Shown: one piece after another, positions 45,545-56,431 of the stretch | How the letters are laid out: the number at the start of each line of letters is the position of its first letter | Position numbering within the stretch: position 1 is the first letter of the stretch | From: Ceratopteris richardii | Lineage: Eukaryota > Streptophyta > Polypodiopsida > Polypodiales > Pteridaceae | DNA: 64,000 nt | Reading direction: 5' to 3' | Assembly (NCBI GenBank): GCA_020310875.1 | Contig: CM035416.1 | Location: 1,960,406-2,024,405 of the forward strand | Notes under the pieces: generated by a model | What the model was told of the DNA's origin: nothing | The model's database searches: none | The model's input: the letters and a program-made list of their open reading frames with translations, nothing else | Program-made: the position numbers and the translations under genes

Positions 45545-48216
45545 ATTCTCAACCTAAAGTCTTGGCTTGGGTAGAAAATGCAGACATAGATGTGAAAGGA
45601 CATGGTAAACAGATTGAGGAACCCAGAACACCAAGAGGAAAATTTGTCCTAACAAGGGTGATAACTCCTAAGTGGATGCCCTAAGACAATATGAGTATAG
45701 AATTGTTCTGGAATAAGGAAAATGACGAAGCCTTTTGGAGATATAGGCCAGAGCATCCAACTGCGGAAGGAACAAACATGATTTATGAACTAAAAGACCC
45801 ACAGATTCTAGGAAAGGTAGTATACTTAGATGACACCTCAAAACAAATGTATAAGGTCACAGAACATGGACGACATGCATACACATCGCAAGCACTTAAG
45901 GATAGTTTGGGTGTTGGCACATCTCAAGGACACAGAGAGACGAACAAGGAAGGACTAGAGAGTAGTTTCATCCATCACGCAGGAAGGGAGAGGATCCCCA
46001 CCAAAAGTGGAGGGATTGAAAGAGAACCTCTTAGGAATCATAGGGCTCACAGGGGTGGGGATGGTTTTCCCCTACCTAGGCCAAGAGACCACCCTAGAAC
46101 CTTGAGGCTTACTCAATTAGTGAAGGATATGAAAAATAGCTTTGACAAATTGGGAGATCCTTATGAGCATGTAGCAGAATTCAAGCAGGTGTTACAGGCC
46201 AAACAAGTTGCAGACATGTTTACACAATTTAATGCCTTTGGACTCACTCTAAAGGGTGATGCATTGGATTGGTTCTAACCATTGCACTAACATCAATTTA
46301 GAGACATCCACCACATGATGGAGTCCTTCATTACAGACTTTTCCAAGAGTGGAATAAAACACAACACGTCTTCTTTGATACACACATTTAAACAAACCCC
46401 TTAAGAGACAGTGAGGATGGACAGTCAAAGATTTAGACGGTACATAGAAAGATGTCCCTCATTGGAAGTACCCACTCAAACTAAATTGATAGCTTTGTTC
46501 ATAGATAGCCTACTGAGTGCTAAGCTGAGATCATACATCTTCTTGAAGGAGCCAAGAACCTTGGATCAATGTTTACATATCTATGTAGACATAGAAGATA
46601 ACTTTGGAGACGAGCTAAAACTTCCTAAGGTTCGTAGAGACTCTGATAGCACTACAGAGACTTCATCTAGGCACTCCAAATCAATAGAGGACTTAGTGGA
46701 ACAAGTGGCCAAACGATTGGGAGTTTCTAGCAAACTAGGCATCAAATTAGCCCCCCATTGAAGGTGTTATACTTGTGGAGGTGACCATATGGCGAACATG
46801 TGTCCACATGCCTTGCAACCCATAGGAAAATCCAATGGAACATATTGTACTATAGAGCAAAGATACACAAATCACACTGCTCAGGATTGTCCATATAACA
46901 AATAAGTGGTTAGGCAAAACTACCTTCAACAATATCATCTAGGTAGATACCAAGGGTAGTACCAGCCACAACAATATTATCGAGTCACCCCTCAGTATCA
47001 AATGCCATATCAAGCACATCCAAGACCGCAACGTGTCTTAGGACAACAACCTCCACCCCTTGCTAATGTAGTTTCAATAAAGTATGCTACACTAGAGGAG
47101 AATTCCAACATGGCATTAGTACCCATGACTCCTTTGATCACAGATAATGACCCTAATGCAAACAGTTTTGACTGCACTCATGTGGATAGCCCACCAGCAT
47201 ATTGCATGGAGTCACCTGAAAATGCAAACCCTTACTATGAGAACCCTATGTATGAGCAAAACTAGGAACCAAATTATGCTCAGGTCATGAAGACAAACCC
47301 CAACCCGAGATTGTAGGCTAGACAAATAAGACCACAAGAACCCAAAGGACCATGTTTTAAATGCCAAGGAGACCACTTCATACGAGATTGTCCAAATGCA
47401 GCAATTGTAATGCAGTTGCAATACTTCAATATTCAAGCCACCTTGAATGTGGAAAGGATCACTTCATAAGAGATTGCCCCAAGAACCCTATGAACACCTC
47501 TATGAAAGTGACACCCATCAATGTGATAGGCATAGTGTAGCATTTCGAAGGTTCCATACCTCAATATATACCCATCCAGGCAGTTACTAGAGCCCAAGCA
47601 CAAAGGGAAACACAACCAGAAAACCCAAGAAAAATAGCTAAAGCTAGTGAAGTAGGAGAATCAACAAGAAAGAAAACTAGAACTTGGAAAGAGTCATGAG
47701 AGCGACACAAGAGGAAATGGGGTAAAAATATCAATGAGTTAGAGGAAATCCTAAGGGAAACCAGAGCTAAAATCTTAGAAATGACATCATGAGAGGCTGA
47801 ACCACGAATAATCACCTCTAAACTAGGATCAGTACTAGCAGACCCCACCCTAGAAAACCTTGATATGATGTTCAAAGCCTATTAAGCAAGAATACAAAAA
47901 GGACCCCGAGTAGGAGAATCTAGCAAGAATTACCCTCTAGATGACTTAGACATTGAGAGAACCAAACTATGCATGAAAATAGTGGAATTAGCCCAGATAA
48001 TATTTGAACCATCACAATACCTCAATCGGGAAATTATGGCCAGGCCTGAGTTACATTTTCAAGGACTCCTGGAGAAACTAGAGAAAGTCGTATCTAACCC
48101 TACGAAAGTCAGCTCTAGCACACAAACTAGCCCAATGAAACCCTTGAAGACCACTAGTGCTATTCGAACGGGCTAGGTCGGACCTAGAAAATCAACAAAT
48201 GGGTTACATGGATTCA
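45545..48216 (+). mobile_element. Gypsy Gag fragment with zinc knuckles
   Basis: Homologous to Gypsy-3 Gag: F-W-R-Y-R-P-E-H-P, V-Y-L-D-D-T-S, F-P-L-P-R-P-R-D-H-P-R-T-L-R, then a capsid-type region (L-T-L-K-G-D-A-L-D-W-F) and knuckles CYTCGGDHMANMC (near 46770) and CFKCQGDHFIRDC (near 47352). The knuckle spacing is CX2CX3HX4C. It ends in the post-knuckle segment (L-H-F-Q-G-L-L-E-K-L-E) shortly before the Gypsy-3 LTR. Broken. Confidence 0.85.
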
Positions 48217-48805
48217 TGGCACTCTAGCACAATGGTGCGTACCCACGTGAGGAGATCCACCTCATAGTTGTCAATCCGTGGAGACGTGAGGACTAGTATG
48301 AAGACTATGAGCAAGTGATGGCACAAGTGTTTGAGTGAGAAGCACAGAAACATGCACACACATACATACACACACGCACACAAGGCAAGAACAAGGAGAG
48401 GAATAATGGAGCTCTTAAATAAGCTCAATTCACAAACAATATAACCTCAAAAATGAGCTCTCTAGCTCTTTTTATAGTTTTCTGACTAGCTTTGGCCTTG
48501 TCCAGACCTAGTGTCCGACCTAGTTAAAAATTAGGTTCTAGAGCATATTTGAGGGCTCAAACGGAGTCTAAAAATTACGAAAATTGGTATGTAGCTAATT
48601 CTAATACTCCTCAAGCTTGAGGACTCCTCGGCTTGAACAAAATGGAGTCTATTCTACCAAAAATGGGATTCACAATGTGTGTGTAGTGATGAAAATCACT
48701 TGAGTTGGAAATTGTTTATGAAAAAAATGATTGGGCCTTGTTGCCATATTGTGCATGACTGTTCCTTTGTGCATTTATGCTCTGCTTATGACTTGTATGC
48801 CAACA
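48217..48805 (-). repeat. Gypsy-3 3' LTR
   Basis: On the plus strand it runs from TGGCACTCTAGCACAATGG to TTGTATGCCAACA. Its left end closely matches the reversed end of the Gypsy-2 LTR, and the middle matches Gypsy-1 (CTCCTCAAGCTTGAGGACTC). The reversed TATA decamer lies at 48468-48477. Confidence 0.88.
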
Positions 48806-48841
48806 CTCCCCCCTTCCTAGCGTTTGTCGCCCCTGACAGAC
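48806..48841 (-). other. Gypsy-3 polypurine tract and hairpin
   Basis: Minus-strand AGGAAGGGGGGAG (48806-48818) next to the LTR. The element-sense word GTCTGTCAGGGGCGACAAAC (48841-48822) is the counterpart of the Gypsy-1 hairpin. Confidence 0.75.
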
Positions 48842-51800
48842 CTCTGCTCTATTATAGGGTGGTCGATATAGTGTTGTAGGACATTCGTGGCTAGCTCATG
48901 TTCACCTAGGCGTAGACCTCTTGCTAGATCAGCTTCCAATGCATCCCAATCAATTGCAACTGGGACATCCGATTGCGGTGTTGTGTAGTACTCAGAGTAC
49001 ATGGCTTGTTCACAAGCAAATAGATGAAGCAGGTGTGTGGGCTTAGGTGCGAAGACCTCTGAGTGATACTCCCAGAAACTTGTTCTGAACATGTCCTCAA
49101 ATGTTTGTTTATAGCATGCAGGAAGATACTTGATTTGTGCATGCCAAGCATAAGCTACCCGAATGCCAGGGGTGGTGCTCATGTCATACACCAAATCATA
49201 ATTTCCATTGGTAAACCCCGATAGACGTAGCTGTGGTGCTGCTGCATTTCTAAAGGTTTTGAGTACTACCTGCATCTTATCCAAAATCTTCAGCATCATT
49301 TGGGCCACCACATCTGGCATGGGCTTCAGTCGAGGCATCCAATGTCGAATTGTGTCCATCATGTATGCTATCGATGGTGGTCCCTACGGCGGCGCTATGT
49401 ACATATAATTGAGCCACTCCTTACATTGAGCATTATTCTGTACCTTTATGTTAAATGCTTTCCATGATCTGCTTCGTGGAACAGGGCCATAACATGGATT
49501 GTAAAGTAGATGTAAAGGCCATTGTTCCATGTGCGCAGCATTTCGGGATAAGTTTCAAGAAGTTTCTGCCGCCATGTTGGTCTCTGTATTTCTGCATTAT
49601 AATCGGCCAGAATAACATAGTAAGGCCTGTATTGGAGCTCTGATGAGAGGATAAGGCGTCTAGATGACAAGTTCTTGAAGTAATCAGATTGTAACATAGT
49701 TTCTTCTATGACTCTCATGGGCCTGATTTTGCACTACTGTGCACTCTTCATGAGAACCCCCCATTTCTTCCACTTGTCGTAGCCATGGGGGTCATGGTGC
49801 TTCAAAAATATCTTGTCCTTCTTCTGTTTTCCATCCCCTTGGGAAGGGTTGCGGATCATATTCCTCTTCAAATGTTTGTTCCACTGGAATGGAGACGGTC
49901 TCTTCATTTGTGGGCGCCTCAGGGGGGGAGGGTGGTCTTTCGTATTGTAGTAAATTTGCCTGCAATTCTACGACTTGTTTTTGAAGCTCTTGAAGGGCCT
50001 CTGAGTCTGTGATAAGAGAAGTGGTTGAGTCAGTAGCTTGGGGACCCGCTGTCATTTCTTTCTGTCTTGTCTGCTTCAGTTGATCTAGTTCTTCTGATAA
50101 CTGATCATGTGCATCGAGTAAAGTGGCATAGTCTTCAAGAATGATTTTGATGCTCTCTGGGGTCACCACTTGAAACTTGGAAGGACTAATGGGAGCCCCA
50201 AGTGTGCTTTCGATAGTTGCTTCTAAGTTTTCCTAGTTCTGTTGTTGAAGTCGTCTATTTTCCTCATGTGCTACGGCAAGGTGTCGTTTGAGTAGGGCCA
50301 TGTTGCGCTGGAGTTTGGAATTTCTTTCCAGTTGTATCTGCAAATGGCTTTCTAAACCTTGGATTGATTCTTGATCCGCATTTTGAAATTGTGTCTCCAA
50401 AATGCCATGAGCCTCTTGTAAGGTTTGAAATTGAGTTTGGAGAATGGCTTTGTCCTCTTCCAGTGTATTGAGGCGTTGTTGTAGTGCTGCGGAGTGTTCT
50501 TGTAACCTTTGATTATGTGCCTGCAGCTGATAGTATTCTGTCCTTAACTGCGACATACATGAAATCATGGTGTCAAATGCATTGCCTATGGATGAAGGTG
50601 TAGTTTGTACAATGGAAGATGCAAGGGGAGGGAAGTGGGGAATGGGAAGAGTGAATGTTGTGTCTATAGGCGATGTGTGTGCTGGTGAGATTGGTGGAGG
50701 GGGGATGGGGGAAGGTGGAAGTGTGGGGGGTGGTGGAGGTGTTGTTGGTGGTGAAATGTCCATACCCTTAGGGGTGGACGTGAGTGTATTGTCTACCATG
50801 TATATCGGAATGGTAGGTGGTGTGTGTGTGATAGTGGTGAATAAGTGTTGTGTGGATGGTAGGGATGGGATTGATGAGGAGGGTGGGGTGGTGGCTTGAT
50901 ACATTCTACAAAAGTAGTCATGGGCGGGTTGAAGGAATGGTGGGATGGGAGGTCGGCCGTGAGAACTTGGAGACGGAAATGCCATGAAAGGGGATGTGGT
51001 GGCAGGGAATCCATAGAATATGGATCTAGTGTCAGGATGGCCTATGGCCGAGGGTGTGGGGGCTGGTTGTCCTATGGTTGTTTCCATAAGCAATTCGGTG
51101 GATTGGGTTGTGATGGTGGTGGCTTCATAGATTGGGTTTTCACAGGTGGAGAACAAGGTTGAACTGGAGGTGGGAGTGCGGAAGATGAAGGTTTGCTCGG
51201 TGGGTTGAGTAGTCGAGGTGATCTCCACGGCTTCTGTTCTAGGAGGTGATGGTGGGGGTGTGGGTGGTAGTGGCTTGATTGATTCATCATGGGTGACTGG
51301 GTGCTCTTGGCCAGAAGTTACAATTGCTTGGGAGGTTGTCTCAATGGGTTCAAATATAATAATAGGTCCTTCCCCTGTAGTAATGGGAATTTGGATATTT
51401 TTGCCAGACCGTGGTCGTGTTTGGAATCTTCGAGGGTCATATTCAACAGGAGGCCTCTGGATCGCTGATCGAACTGCTTCTACTACCCCATACATTTCTA
51501 CCACCAATAGTAGGCCTTTTCTATATTCGGAGTCAACTTTAGCTTCTTCCAATAGCTGAGCCATGAGCACCCTACTGCTGTTTTCGGTGAGCAGTTGTTG
51601 CGATCGCACTTGTTCCATGATTTAATACAGCCTTCAGAGTTCTACTGTATATGTGGGGGTTCCTGTGGTTTCTTCTTCTTCTGCTTCTTCTTGTTCTAGG
51701 TGTCCTAGTTGTTGACCCTGCTGATTGTCATCCCAATGTACATGGAGGCCTTCTATGGATTTCCTCCGTCTTTGGGAAGAGGTGCCCTGTTCTTCTGTGT

Positions 51801-53016
51801 CCGAGAAGAATTCGACATCAGAGAGTGGGGTATTATGCAAGAATGATTCGAAGTCGAAGGTGCTCATCCCTTCAACGTCTCCAATTGTAGCAACTTCAAA
51901 TTGAGATGGGACAGAAGGAGCCGAAGGGGCAACTTGTGATGTACCTTCAGATCCAGACCTAGGTATTCTAATGTAAAGAGAGGTACAGTGGCCTCCCCTC
52001 GTGGTGAGACTTTTGGAGTAGTCAGAACTTCACGTGTCTGGACACAAGGAATCAAGCCCCTCAGACGCTTGGATTGATGTGTGGCAGTTTTGAGTCTCTT
52101 AAACATTTGTAGTTGGGCCCAAGTTAAAGCACGTTCAATGGGTACATCATATTCTAAGCATCTATAGATAATGCGTGTGATCGCACAACAACCATTCACC
52201 ACTAGTTTTCTAGATGAACTTTTGTTTGCTTCATACAACTGCTCCACAATCCATACATGAAGCTTAATCGGTAGCGCACCTCTCTCCGCCAGGTAAAGAG
52301 TGAACCATATGCAATTGTGGGGTTGGGTGAATCAATCCTACCCAGGAAATGCAAAATGTTGCATGCACATACGGAGAGGGATAGACACGTTTGGGGTGAG
52401 TGCTACCATATCTTTTAGCTTCAGTAGTTTCTAGTCCTTCATGTTAGTGGGAATGAGAGCATCCTTCTCAGAAGGTACATGTGTGCCGTGCATATTCAAA
52501 GCAGAGCTCACCAATTCCAAGGTAAGTTCAAACCTCTTCAACTCGTTGTTGCCCAACAAGAAGGAAGAACGAACGTTCCTAGTTTGTCCTTCTCTGCATT
52601 AGCTTGTAATGTTGAGACCAAATAGTAACGTCATAGGAGATCATGTTTAGGTAAGGGTGCCTCAAAGTACTCAGCTAGCCCTACACGTTGCCATATGGTT
52701 TGGAGGACCTGTGTGTTCTGGAGGGTTTTGAATTCTTTGGAAAAGAATTAGAATGGGACCCATGACCTGTCATACTCACACTTGGACCCCAAATATACTT
52801 AGCCTCTCCTAAGGGCCCTGGCATGCCATTGAACCAATGAGAATTTGCATGGACTCTCTCTCTTATTCCCGTGGGAGGGTCTGGTATAGGTATTTGCTGG
52901 AGGTGTTGCAGCTCTATGGGTCATTTGGTTTGTGGCACGTCAATAGGTAGACTCTCCACATTAATCCCTGCAGTGCTCACTCCTGCTTGTGAGCTCGAGC
53001 CTGTTGCTTCAGCCAT
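48835..53016 (-). mobile_element. Extra coding region at the envelope position of Gypsy-3 (unknown protein)
   Basis: About 4.2 kb in element sense orientation between the W-V repeats and the 3' LTR. A plausible start at 53016 gives M-A-E-A-T-G-S-S-S-Q. In order: a helical N-terminal part with E-R-A-L-T-W-A-Q-L-Q-M-F-K-R-L; an acidic segment near 51860-51640; an open stretch of about 460 codons (51618-50233) with a long Pro/Ser/Thr-rich middle and a coiled coil (L-Q-A-H-N-Q-R-L-Q-E-H, L-N-T-L-E-E-D-K-A-I-L); a second Leu/Gln-rich helix near 50150-49990; and a C-terminal domain with I-R-H-W-M-P-R-L, A-Y-A-W-H-A-Q-I-K-Y and H-L-L-H-L-F-A-C-E-Q near 49360-48900. I see no signal peptide, no membrane span and no catalytic motif. 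Gypsy-4 carries a homologue. The family is not recognised; it may be a structural or envelope-like accessory protein. Broken. Confidence 0.7.
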
Positions 53017-53539
53017 GAGACTGCTTGTAGCTGTTGATGCTTATCTGCTAGAAGAAGAGAGGCACATTAGCATTGCATAGGAAACAGGATGTTATGGTGT
53101 TCCCTCCACAATACTAACATGACATTTCAAGTGGTTAGGGGTTAGTGGGTGGAGTGTTTGTGATGTGTGAGAATGTTGGTTAGTAGGTTAGCGTTCATCC
53201 TAGATGCATACTTTGGATGTGCAATGTACTCAGAATGCACCTACCACAAAGTGGATTGATTTACAAAGGTGGATCAGGGGGTTTGATATGGGGCTTAAGT
53301 CTTCAAACTGTAATTTTGTGGGATTGTAGCTCTGAGTGGTGATGACATGTAAAGGTTTGTGGACTGTGTTGTGTTGGATTTGGAACTTTGTGGGTACCAA
53401 TTTCCATACCTTCCTAGGTGTGACCGAAAATGTGGTGGTGTGGTGTGTAGATGTTTGCCGTGGGATTTGTGCCAAGGGTGATTGTGGGTGTTGATTAAAT
53501 CTTGTGAATGGAGGTGAAGCTAATTGAGCTCGTAAGCAG

Positions 53540-53760
53540 GTCTTGGGCACCCATATTTGTCTAGCATTTGGGATAGCTTCATTAACTACTTTGGAACCCA
53601 AATAGAAGTGGTTTGACTAGATCGAGGCCTAGGATACTCCTTCATTGTAATCTTCGACACTATAGCTCGTTTGGTGCTTCCTTGGGATCCTATCTCCAAA
53701 GCTGAGGGTTGTTCACCCTTGCGTACCCAGATCTGCTTCATGCCAAGAGGTACTCTATAT
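53540..53760 (-). mobile_element. Gypsy-3 repeated W-V motifs
   Basis: M-K-Q-I-W-V-R-K-G-E-Q-P-S near 53742, S-I-W-V-P-K near 53608 and R-Q-I-W-V-P-K near 53570. Same three-motif plan as in Gypsy-1 and Gypsy-2. Confidence 0.7.
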
Positions 53761-53814
53761 TGTACAGGTTGGTGTTCATGCTTCTTGATCATCGGCCTCC
53801 TCTATGTCATGTGT

Positions 53815-54420
53815 TTCTTCAAGTTAATGCACACACGTAATTTGCCATTATTTTTGGGCACCACTACAATGGGGGATACCCATTCAGTGTGCTCAATTTG
53901 TTAGATAAATCCGGCTTCCACCAAGATGTCTATCTCTTCTTTGATCTTGGCAGCATAATTGTCATTGTATGTGTATGGCTTTTGTTTAGAGGGTTTGGCA
54001 TCTGATGTCCAGGGGATCGTGTGTGAGCATATGTCTGGGTCTATACCTTTCAGGTCCTTGTAACTCCATGCAAACACATCCCTATATTCTCGTAGTAAGG
54101 TTATCAGCTCTTGCTCCTCATCTTCACTTAAGTCGTGTCCTATGTATGTGCATCGCTCCTCTCCTTCTTCTATGGCTACCACTATTTTCTTGGTGGTTTC
54201 TTTGTTATCATAGGCCTCTCTTGCTTGTGCATCACGTTTTGGCATTCTTATCATGACTTTCATGTCTTCTATTTCATACTTCTTAAAGTTTTCTGGGACC
54301 TCGAACAAGGATTCTTCCTCCTCTGGTGAGACTTCTCTCTTCCACCTCTTCTTTCCCTCACTCTTGATGGTCACTTGTGTGGTTAATCTCACCTCATTCA
54401 TAAGTTCTTTGTGTCTCTGA
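53815..54420 (-). mobile_element. Gypsy-3 RT entry region
   Basis: E-E-S-L-F-E-V-P-E-N-F-K-K-Y, then C-T-Y-I-G-H-D-L-S, V-F-A-W-S-Y-K-D-L-K-G-I and A-A-K-I-K-E-E-I-D-I-L, then words of the RT start up to C-I-N-L-K-K. Strongly similar to Gypsy-1 at 24560-25060. Confidence 0.85.
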
Positions 54421-55435
54421 GGGTGAGCTTCTACTTCATAGAAATATTACTCATCTGATGCAAAAGGTGGGTCCATAATGATTGACTCTAGATCAGAGTC
54501 ACTTGCATCCTCGAATGCATCAGTGCGAGGTTCACATTCTTCAATGATTGGATCACACATGATTGGCTCTATTGTGAAAACGGAAATGTCATAGCCATCC
54601 TCGTCACAATGGGGTGTCCACTACTCTTCATTGATGGCTACATCCATAGTTGCTAAGATTTCTGCCCAACCATGAGGCTCAAACTCTTCGTCAGAAAACA
54701 CTACAGGTGCATAGGCTGGGTCTTGTATTGGTCTATGCATTTCCTTCGCACCTACCTCTCTAGCCTTTTCCCTTTTCTCTTCCTCTTCTACCACTTTACA
54801 CATCCATAAGTGAGTATCTTCATGCATCCATGAGGATCCTAATCCTATGGAATGAACTGACTCTGTATCATCTGTGGCTCTATGGATGGGATTCCATTGA
54901 ATGGGGGGCACGTCTCTATGCGAGAAATCTTTGAGATTCACTTTGGTTGTGACACCCAAGTGTTGCAAATATAAGGCATTGGTTCCCCAATCCTGTACTA
55001 CTTGTAATTGTCTCAAGAATGGTCTTCCTAGAATCATCTCATAGGCTTGATTTTTGCTAAAATCACATATAGCAAAAGTATGCTCGAACTCAACACCACA
55101 TGTAGTGAGAGTTATTCCTTCACTAAGGGCCTCTCAATATGACCATCGGCCATATGCAATTTCATTCCCCTCGGCTTGAGTGCTGGCTTGCCCCAACGCT
55201 TCCATAGGGAAGTAGTAGCAATTGCAACTCTTGCACCTGAGTCCAAAATTGCCTTGGTTGTGTAACCCTGATGAGTGATAGGGAGATAGGTGTTTCCTTC
55301 TTCTCCTTCGCTCATGTCCCCTATCTTGTCCAAGGGTATTTTTGGCATTGTCTTGTGAGATCCTACTTGGGAACGAGGTTTTGATATGTCTGGCACTTGC
55401 TTGGCTACATGTTTCCACAATTCAGGCTTAACCTT
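54421..55435 (-). mobile_element. Gypsy-3 first protease and acidic linker
   Basis: Protease at about 55420-54960 with T-K-A-I-L-D-S-G-A-R-V-A-I-A-T and M-I-L-G-R-P-F-L-R-Q-L. Acidic linker at about 54950-54421 with D-E-E-F-E-P-H-G-W-A-E-I. Same order as Gypsy-1. Broken. Confidence 0.85.
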
Positions 55436-55462
55436 GAGTAGCTCCTCTAAATTAAGATTGCA

Positions 55463-56420
55463 CTACACTTTAGTATTCTTCACTACCTCTGTGTTCCTAG
55501 GTATGATTGAGTCTTCGTTTCTTATCATGACCGTGGGTGCTCTCATACAAGTAGACTTTGCTTCCCATGGCTCTGTGAAATGGGGTAGTTCTTGTAAGGA
55601 ATTAGACTCAAATTCTAATCTCTCTTGAGATTGGGCACTCTCCTGCTCTCCATAAAGGGAAGGGAGGTCTTGTGGGAATTGATCATGCGCATCATCCACA
55701 AGTTCAATTGGAGGAGGATCTTCGCTTTCTTTAGCCCATTTCTCTTCTTGAATCTCTTGTAGGAATTCTGGGGAATACCGATTCATAGAAGAGGAGGTGT
55801 TTGGTTCAGTGGAGTTAGGCACATAAGCTTCCTTGGGAGGAATGCTTATTTCATCACTTGCCCTCTCGTTAGCTTGAGAGTTGGCTCCTTTTCCAGACTT
55901 TGCAATTATCATCTCCAATCTGTCTAACAGACCATCAAAATGCAATGGTGTTCTAGTGGAGCTAGAGCAATTGAAAAGGCGACTGGCCTCAAACATGGCT
56001 TGAGCGGATTCCACCATCTTGGCACACAACTTAGTTTGTTCAAGCTCTAGGTCAGCTCTAGGGTAACATCTTTCATGATCCGTTACATTCGGCCCATCCT
56101 GGATCCTGGCCTGATATGCTCTAAGCATCATATCTATGTCCTCGGGAGTGGGATCTACTAAGACTGATCCTACTCGGGGTGGTGGGTGGGTTACGTGTGG
56201 TGGATTAGAAGATTGGGGAATGGAAGGTGATGGGGATGGTAGTGGGGGTGATGTGTGAGAGTGCGTTTGAGATGTGATTTCTATGATTTTGGCCTTGGTC
56301 TCTCGCAGACTTTCCTTGAGTTCGCTCATCTTTCTTGCCCATTGCCTTTTCATATGTTCACGGCTATCTCTCCAAGCTCTTGTTCTCTTCTTATTCAGGC
56401 TCTTAGTCTCACTAACCTCC
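55463..56420 (-). mobile_element. Gypsy-3 post-knuckle Gag segment
   Basis: Long open stretch with a helical start (L-K-E-S-L-R-E-T-K-A-K-I-I-E-I), a Pro/Ser run, then D-I-D-M-M-L-R-A-Y-Q-A-R-I-Q, L-H-F-D-G-L-L-D-R-L-E-M-I and E-I-Q-E-E-K-W-A-K-E. Gypsy-1 keeps the second half at 22850-23430. Unknown role between Gag and protease. Confidence 0.8.
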
Positions 56421-56431
56421 GCATTCTTTTC

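Noticed and set aside
50567-51559. Gly/Val-rich and other plus-strand frames
   Set aside because: They are antisense shadows of the Pro/Ser/Thr-rich stretch of Gypsy-3.
48835-53016. True envelope gene
   Set aside because: It is at the right place, but no signal peptide, membrane span, cleavage site or cysteine pattern typical of an envelope protein could be seen.
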